DNA of 7,516 nucleotides from Ruminococcus difficilis (lineage in GTDB: Bacteria > Bacillota_A > Clostridia > Oscillospirales > Acutalibacteraceae), in contig NZ_JAEQMG010000194.1 of assembly GCF_016680995.1 (NCBI RefSeq), positions 1-7,516 on the forward strand, written 5' to 3'. Positions 4,089 to 7,516 of this stretch are shown here, one piece after another. Each line of letters begins with the position of its first letter. The stretch's first letter is position 1. A program made the translations under genes and the position numbers. The notes below the pieces were generated by a model. That model had not been told where the DNA came from and did no database searches. It saw only the letters and a program-made list of their open reading frames with translations.

Positions 4089-5702
4089 ATGGATCAGCTC
4101 AGTTTAATGTATCCCGCAGGAAAAGAAGCCAACACTAAGACACTTTCGGAGGAAACCTGCAACGACCTCTCGCTCGACTATATCTTGAATTTCATTACGT
4201 CGAACAGCGATGAAAGACGCGTAATCAGGCGCATGACCCTCGAACTTGAGAGCGACCCCGAGGTTATCCGCTACCGCTGCGATGTTTTTGAGGACATCAT
4301 GCGTTTCCCGTCACTTCGCGAACGCCTCACCACCGCGCTCGACCAGCTCAATTATATGAAAACCCTCGGCTCTACCTTTATGGACGAAACCGTGGCACCG
4401 CTGTGGCAGCTCATCAACCGCCTGCGCGAGCTTGAAATCTACATCAACTGCATCACCGAGATTCACAAGGCGCTGAGCGGCACTCCCGTACAGTCCGAGG
4501 GTATGCTCAGACTGAAGAAGTACGTTTCGTCAATCTACAACGGCAGCGGCTTTGAGTATCTCAGCGCGGATATCAAGGCTCTGCTCACCGAGACCTCGGA
4601 GATACAGAGCATCACCCTCGGCGTGAATCTCGACAGCATGCTCCGTCCCGTAGAGGTCGGCATAATGTCCGTCAACCACAAGCGCTTCAACCACACGGGC
4701 GTTCTCGACAAGTTCATCAAATTCCTTCCCCAGATCGGAGCAATGATGGACGGCAGAGCGGTCGACAGCCTGACAAAGATCCACTCGGGCGGCGGCACGG
4801 CAGAGGACGACCCGCTGATGAAGAACCTCTGCGGCACGATGACCGATATGCTCGGCTCGACTGTAAAGCACCTCAACAGTACCCTCTCGCGCTATGTCAA
4901 TATCAACGGCTACAGCCTGACCAGATTCATTCCCGAGCTGCTTTTCTATATCAGATGGGCTGATTTCTGCGCCAAAATCATGAATGCGGGTCTGCCGATG
5001 ACCCGTCCCGAGATTCTCGACAGCGGCTGCAGGTCGCTCAGCTCCGAGGGTATCTACAACCTCAAGCTCGCTATTAACAAGCTCAAGGGTCAGCAGATCG
5101 ACATCGTTCTCAACGACTTTGAGTTCAGCCGCGACAACGGTATTTACATCATGACAGGACCCAACAGAGGCGGCAAAACCACCTTTACCCAGGTCGTCGG
5201 CGTTATCTTCCTGCTCGCTCAGCACGGTATCTACGTACCCGCGAGGTCGCTCAGCCTTTCTCCGTGCGACAATATCCTCACGCACTTCCCCGCAGATGAG
5301 AACAAGACCGTTAATCTCGGCAGACTCGGCGAGGAATCGAAGAGAATCAGCGAAATCTTTGCCGCCGCGACTGACAGGAGCGTGCTGCTCTTCAACGAGT
5401 CGCTTTCCACGACCTCGTTTACGGAGGGATTGTATATCGCGAAGGACGTTGTGCGTGCTCTTAGGTGTCTCGGTGCGAGGACTGTATTCAACACACATAT
5501 GCACGAGCTCGCCATGGGACTCGATGAGATGAACTCCACCGCGGGCGATACAAAGGTCGCGTCGCTGATCACGGGAATCCACGAGGGTCAGCGCTCCTAT
5601 AAGGTCGAGATAGCTCCGCCCGACGGAGTGAGCTACGCCAGAGATATCGCCGAGAAGTACGGCGTCAGCTTTGAGCAGCTCCGGCACTCGATCTGCGCCT
5701 GA
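4089..5702 (+). CDS. MutS-related ATPase lacking the mismatch-recognition domain
   Basis: The 537-residue protein carries the MutS-type ATPase at its C-terminal end: Walker A GPNRGGKTT (357-365), the Walker B region SVLLFNES (431-438) followed by STTS (440-443), and the His loop NTHMHELA (468-475). The N-terminal ~340 residues are helical and correspond to the lever/core part. The family's N-terminal mismatch-recognition domain with its Phe-x-Glu motif is not seen, and the whole is much shorter than the ~850 residues of true MutS. In Walker B the usual Asp is Asn436, while the catalytic Glu437 remains. It belongs with the stand-alone MutS-like proteins of Clostridia, whose role is unclear; classical mismatch repair is unlikely. 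No partner gene is adjacent. AAGGAGA (4074-4080) precedes ATG 4089. No clear terminator follows before the next promoter, 20 bp on. Confidence 0.9.
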   Translation: MDQLSLMYPAGKEANTKTLSEETCNDLSLDYILNFITSNSDERRVIRRMTLELESDPEVIRYRCDVFEDIMRFPSLRERLTTALDQLNYMKTLGSTFMDETVAPLWQLINRLRELEIYINCITEIHKALSGTPVQSEGMLRLKKYVSSIYNGSGFEYLSADIKALLTETSEIQSITLGVNLDSMLRPVEVGIMSVNHKRFNHTGVLDKFIKFLPQIGAMMDGRAVDSLTKIHSGGGTAEDDPLMKNLCGTMTDMLGSTVKHLNSTLSRYVNINGYSLTRFIPELLFYIRWADFCAKIMNAGLPMTRPEILDSGCRSLSSEGIYNLKLAINKLKGQQIDIVLNDFEFSRDNGIYIMTGPNRGGKTTFTQVVGVIFLLAQHGIYVPARSLSLSPCDNILTHFPADENKTVNLGRLGEESKRISEIFAAATDRSVLLFNESLSTTSFTEGLYIAKDVVRALRCLGARTVFNTHMHELAMGLDEMNSTAGDTKVASLITGIHEGQRSYKVEIAPPDGVSYARDIAEKYGVSFEQLRHSICA

Positions 5703-5722
5703 TAATTGTCACGCTTTTTCTA

Positions 5723-5752
5723 TTGACTCACTCATCTGTTCTGTGATATAAT
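5723..5752 (+). promoter_or_regulatory. Promoter of the dockerin gene
   Basis: TTGACT (5723-5728), 18-bp spacer, perfect TATAAT (5747-5752) with TG at 5744-5745 as extended -10. The -10 lies inside the inverted repeat TGAT-ATA-ATCA (5744-5754). CTGTGAT occurs at 5741-5747 and again at 5762-5768, 21 bp apart, i.e. on one face of the helix, so a regulator could bind here. Confidence 0.8.
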
Positions 5753-5799
5753 CAGAAAAAGCTGTGATTTCAGGCTGATTCGAAGGGTGAGTGGAAAAG

Positions 5800-6180
5800 A
5801 TGAAAAAACTGATTGTTGTTCTTTCGGCTTTATTGGCGGCTTCGATGTTTATGTTTTCCGCGGCTGTATCCGCAGGCAGCGGCTCATATATCATAGGCGA
5901 CGCCGACGGAAGCGGAGATATTACCATTGGCGACGTAACGTATATTCAGAAGGTGCTTGCCGAGCTTGTCACAGACACCGACGGAAGCATCACAAAACGC
6001 GGCAACGTTGACGGCGATGAGCTGTCGATTTCCGACGCGACCGCTGTTCAGATGTATATCGCGGGCTTCAGAAACGATGATAATATCGGCGGAACAGCGG
6101 AGGAACAGGTTACGACACAGGCTGCTACCCAGCCGACGACGAGATCATACGAGCTTCCCTTTATCCCCGTCAGACGATAA
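5800..6180 (+). CDS. Small secreted protein consisting mainly of a type I dockerin
   Basis: The 126-residue product starts with a clear signal peptide (MKKLIVVLSA, hydrophobic core to residue 20, likely cleavage after AAVSA at 25). Then come two dockerin segments: GDADGSGDITIGDVTYIQKV (33-52) with calcium ligands D34, D36, S38 and D45, and GNVDGDELSISDATAVQMYI (68-87). The rest is a Thr/Gln-rich tail ending in FIPVRR. Dockerins bind cohesins and so tie proteins into cellulosome-like complexes outside the cell. Here no enzyme or other partner domain is attached. The second loop is one residue shorter than the normal 12, which may weaken calcium binding. ATG 5800 is chosen over GTG 5791 because AAGGG (5783-5787) lies 12 nt upstream of ATG but only 3 nt from GTG, and because it gives a standard signal peptide. 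It is monocistronic, with its own promoter and terminator. Confidence 0.85.
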   Translation: MKKLIVVLSALLAASMFMFSAAVSAGSGSYIIGDADGSGDITIGDVTYIQKVLAELVTDTDGSITKRGNVDGDELSISDATAVQMYIAGFRNDDNIGGTAEEQVTTQAATQPTTRSYELPFIPVRR

Positions 6181-6188
6181 ACCAACAG

Positions 6189-6218
6189 CCCATGGCGCAG
6201 AGCCATGGGTTATTTTTT
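6189..6218 (+). terminator. Intrinsic terminator of the dockerin gene
   Basis: CCCATGGC (6189-6196) and GCCATGGG (6202-6209) form a perfect 8-bp stem with loop GCAGA, followed by TTA and six T (6213-6218), eight nt after the stop codon. Confidence 0.94.
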
Positions 6219-6248
6219 GCGGACCCGCAGGCAGCTCAGGCGAAAACA

Positions 6249-6277
6249 TTGACTTTCACCTTGCTCTCGGCTATAAT
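6249..6277 (+). promoter_or_regulatory. Sigma-A promoter of the membrane-protein gene
   Basis: TTGACT (6249-6254), 17-bp spacer, perfect TATAAT (6272-6277). It lies inside the long open frame that could be drawn from 5957, which shows that the true start codon is downstream. The predicted leader is very short, about 18 nt. Confidence 0.88.
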
Positions 6278-6301
6278 AAAGCGGTAAAAGGAGCCATGCA
6301 A

Positions 6302-6934
6302 ATGAAAATCATTCGGCAATATTCCCTGTTTTTAATCGGACTTTTTATCGCGTCGATGGGCGTCGCGTTTTCGACAAAGGCGGGGCTCGGCACCTCGCCC
6401 GTAGCCTCTCTGCCGTATTCTGTTTCGCTCGTCAGCAGCCTGCTTTCCTTCGGCGGCTGGCTCAATGTTCTGAGCGTGATCCAGATAGCGGTGCAGGTCA
6501 TTCTTCTCAGAAAGAAGTGCAAACCGCTCGAAATCGTGATCCAGACCGTCCTTGCCTTCGTCTACGGCTATCTGACTAATCTATCGTGTTTTATCATCAG
6601 CGGCATAGAGGTGCATAATTATTTTGAGCAGCTATTGTATATGCTTCTCGGCTGTGTGATACTAGCTTTCGGCATCTGGCTGCAGCTCAAGGGCAAAGTC
6701 GCTATGCTCCCGGGAGAAGCGATGAACCGCGCTATCGCCGAGGTGACGGGTAAGAGGTACGAGAATATCAAGATCCTCTTTGATATCATCTACATCGCGC
6801 TTTCGGCGGCAATCTGCCTTATATTTCTCGGCAAGCTCGAGGGCGTGCGCGAGGGTAGCATAATCGCCGCAGTATCCGTCGGACTGATAATCAAGTTCTA
6901 TAATTTTCTTTATTCGAAAATTAAATCAAAATAA
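6302..6934 (+). CDS. YczE/YyaS/YitT-type integral membrane protein
   Basis: The 210-residue protein has about six hydrophobic helices (approx. 7-26, 52-70, 77-98, 107-128, 155-177 and 183-205). Typical of the YczE/YyaS/YitT group are the early KAGLGTSPV segment (26-34) and the later LPGEAMNRAIAEVTG (136-150) followed by ENIKILFDIIYI. It sits in the cytoplasmic membrane; the family is thought to be transport-related, but no substrate is established. ATG 6302 is preferred to ATG 6296 because AGGAG (6289-6293) is 8 nt from the former and only 2 nt from the latter; choosing 6296 would add just Met-Gln. The frame is open further up to 5957, but that part overlaps the dockerin gene, its terminator and this gene's promoter. 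Confidence 0.88.
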   Translation: MKIIRQYSLFLIGLFIASMGVAFSTKAGLGTSPVASLPYSVSLVSSLLSFGGWLNVLSVIQIAVQVILLRKKCKPLEIVIQTVLAFVYGYLTNLSCFIISGIEVHNYFEQLLYMLLGCVILAFGIWLQLKGKVAMLPGEAMNRAIAEVTGKRYENIKILFDIIYIALSAAICLIFLGKLEGVREGSIIAAVSVGLIIKFYNFLYSKIKSK

Positions 6935-6937
6935 TAA

Positions 6938-6969
6938 CAGCGTGCATCCGGTTGTCCGTTTGCACGCTG
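6938..6969. terminator. Bidirectional terminator between convergent genes
   Basis: CAGCGTGCA (6938-6946) and TGCACGCTG (6961-6969) form a perfect 9-bp stem, with CGG/CCG (6949-6951/6956-6958) able to pair within the loop. On the plus strand CTTTGTTTT follows; on the minus strand TTATTATTTT follows. It therefore serves both the membrane-protein gene and the minus-strand gene, lying 3 and 7 nt from their stop codons. Confidence 0.9.
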
Positions 6970-6976
6970 CTTTGTT

Positions 6977-7516
6977 TTAGTAAGCGCCGAGCCAGTAGCC
7001 GCTGCCCTTCACAAGGCTGTGATTAGAGATATCGGTCGCCATATAGTTCTTGTCCTTATAGGTGAGATACAGCCGCACGCCCATGCCTGTATCTGCGAAT
7101 CTGTCTGTGGTCAGCTCATAGTAATTAAATCCGCCGTATGCGTTTTCAAGCCGGATCTGAAACTCCGCGTTTTCGCCGTCGGTTAGGTAGAAGAGGTTTG
7201 TGCAGCTCTGTCTTGCACCGCTGTAGTCGCTTGTGATTTCGATGATCACGTCCCTAAGGCTGACGTCCTCGGGCAGCTTGATGGTGAAGTTATACCTGCC
7301 GTCGTCCATTCTGTATCGGTTCGTGCAGTCAATGACCGAGTGGTTCTCGACATACTCCGCGTCACCGGGCTCGACGGGAATCTGCCTGTTGATCGCGTCC
7401 GCGATGTTTTCCGTGCTGTCCATTGCTTCAACGGCGGCAGCTTCGTTTGAGCCGTCCTCCTCGATCTTGTCGTCGATTATCTCCGAGAAAAACTCGAGGT
7501 ATTCCTTTCTGTCGTC
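6977..7516 (-). CDS. Hypothetical protein, C-terminal 179 residues (5' end outside window)
   Basis: The frame is open without a stop from the right edge to TAA at 6977-6979, so the ATG at 7423 is probably internal: the 31 codons before it (DDRKEYLEFFSEIIDDKIEE and on) read as a natural acidic helical region. After an acidic, Ala-rich linker there is a compact, probably beta-rich domain (RYRMDDGRYNFTIKLPEDVS, VIIEITSDYSG, YYELTTDRF, VRLYLTYKDKNYMATDIS), ending VKGSGYWLGAY. Two Cys (in IDCTN and QSCTN) might pair if exported. I do not recognise the family; it could be a secreted or lipid-anchored protein whose signal lies beyond the window, but that is a guess. Promoter and start are not visible. 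Confidence 0.75.
   Translation of the reverse strand, partial: DDRKEYLEFFSEIIDDKIEEDGSNEAAAVEAMDSTENIADAINRQIPVEPGDAEYVENHSVIDCTNRYRMDDGRYNFTIKLPEDVSLRDVIIEITSDYSGARQSCTNLFYLTDGENAEFQIRLENAYGGFNYYELTTDRFADTGMGVRLYLTYKDKNYMATDISNHSLVKGSGYWLGAY

Noticed and set aside
3956..4138. 60-codon ORF beginning MVCLVGAATVDELPEQLI
   Set aside because: It starts inside the tail of a terminator, has no ribosome binding site, spans the MutS-like promoter and overlaps that gene's start.
4530..5687. 385-codon minus-strand open frame
   Set aside because: It lies wholly opposite the MutS-like gene, which has intact ATPase motifs. The antisense frame stays open because of codon bias and gives an unlikely Val/Glu/Arg-rich product.
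5957..6301. N-terminal extension of the membrane protein from ATG 5957
   Set aside because: It overlaps the dockerin gene, a terminator and the promoter at 6249-6277; the added sequence is Arg/Ser-rich and unlike the family.

Overview
The window looks like a piece of a chromosome from a gut Firmicute (Clostridia, most likely Ruminococcus or a close relative). The grounds are the style of the 23S/5S rRNA, a secreted type I dockerin, a remnant of a large surface protein whose C-terminal domain (SMLNYGAKAQ-type motif) is common in Ruminococcus, strong AGGAGG-type ribosome binding sites, and sigma-A promoters in front of almost every gene. The genus is inferred from recall of these families; no search was run.

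Layout, left to right. Positions 1-1200 are the distal part of an rRNA operon: the 3' end of 23S, then tRNA-Lys(CTT), tRNA-Glu(CTC), tRNA-Asn(GTT), 5S and an intrinsic terminator. Placing three tRNAs between 23S and 5S is less usual than 23S-5S. Between tRNA-Glu and tRNA-Asn lies a compact element of about 185 bp that ends in a perfect 22-bp copy of the tRNA-Glu 3' end. It carries an inverted 13-nt copy of the tRNA T-arm and can fold into a closed multi-hairpin structure. This is the part of the window least explained by ordinary annotation.

Positions 1295-2068 hold the decayed 3' end of a surface-protein gene (N-terminus lost, one frameshift), directly followed by an intact 39-codon ORF starting at TTG and a strong terminator. 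Positions 2070-3950 hold an XRE-type regulator with a C-terminal winged-helix-like segment and, behind its own promoter, a cytoplasmic esterase of the esterase D/Fes type. The two promoters share a TCAAG(T/C)GCTG block beside their -35 boxes, so the regulator may control itself and the esterase.

Positions 4008-5702 encode a MutS-like ATPase without the usual mismatch-recognition domain. Positions 5723-6218 encode a very small secreted protein that is essentially signal peptide plus dockerin plus Thr-rich tail, with a second calcium loop one residue short. Positions 6249-6934 encode a six-helix membrane protein of the YczE/YyaS/YitT type. A bidirectional terminator separates it from a convergent minus-strand gene that runs off the right edge, of which only the C-terminal 179 residues are visible.

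Apart from the regulator/esterase pair, the protein genes look like separate transcription units, each with its own promoter and most with their own terminator. I see no CRISPR array, transposase, integrase or complete mobile element.
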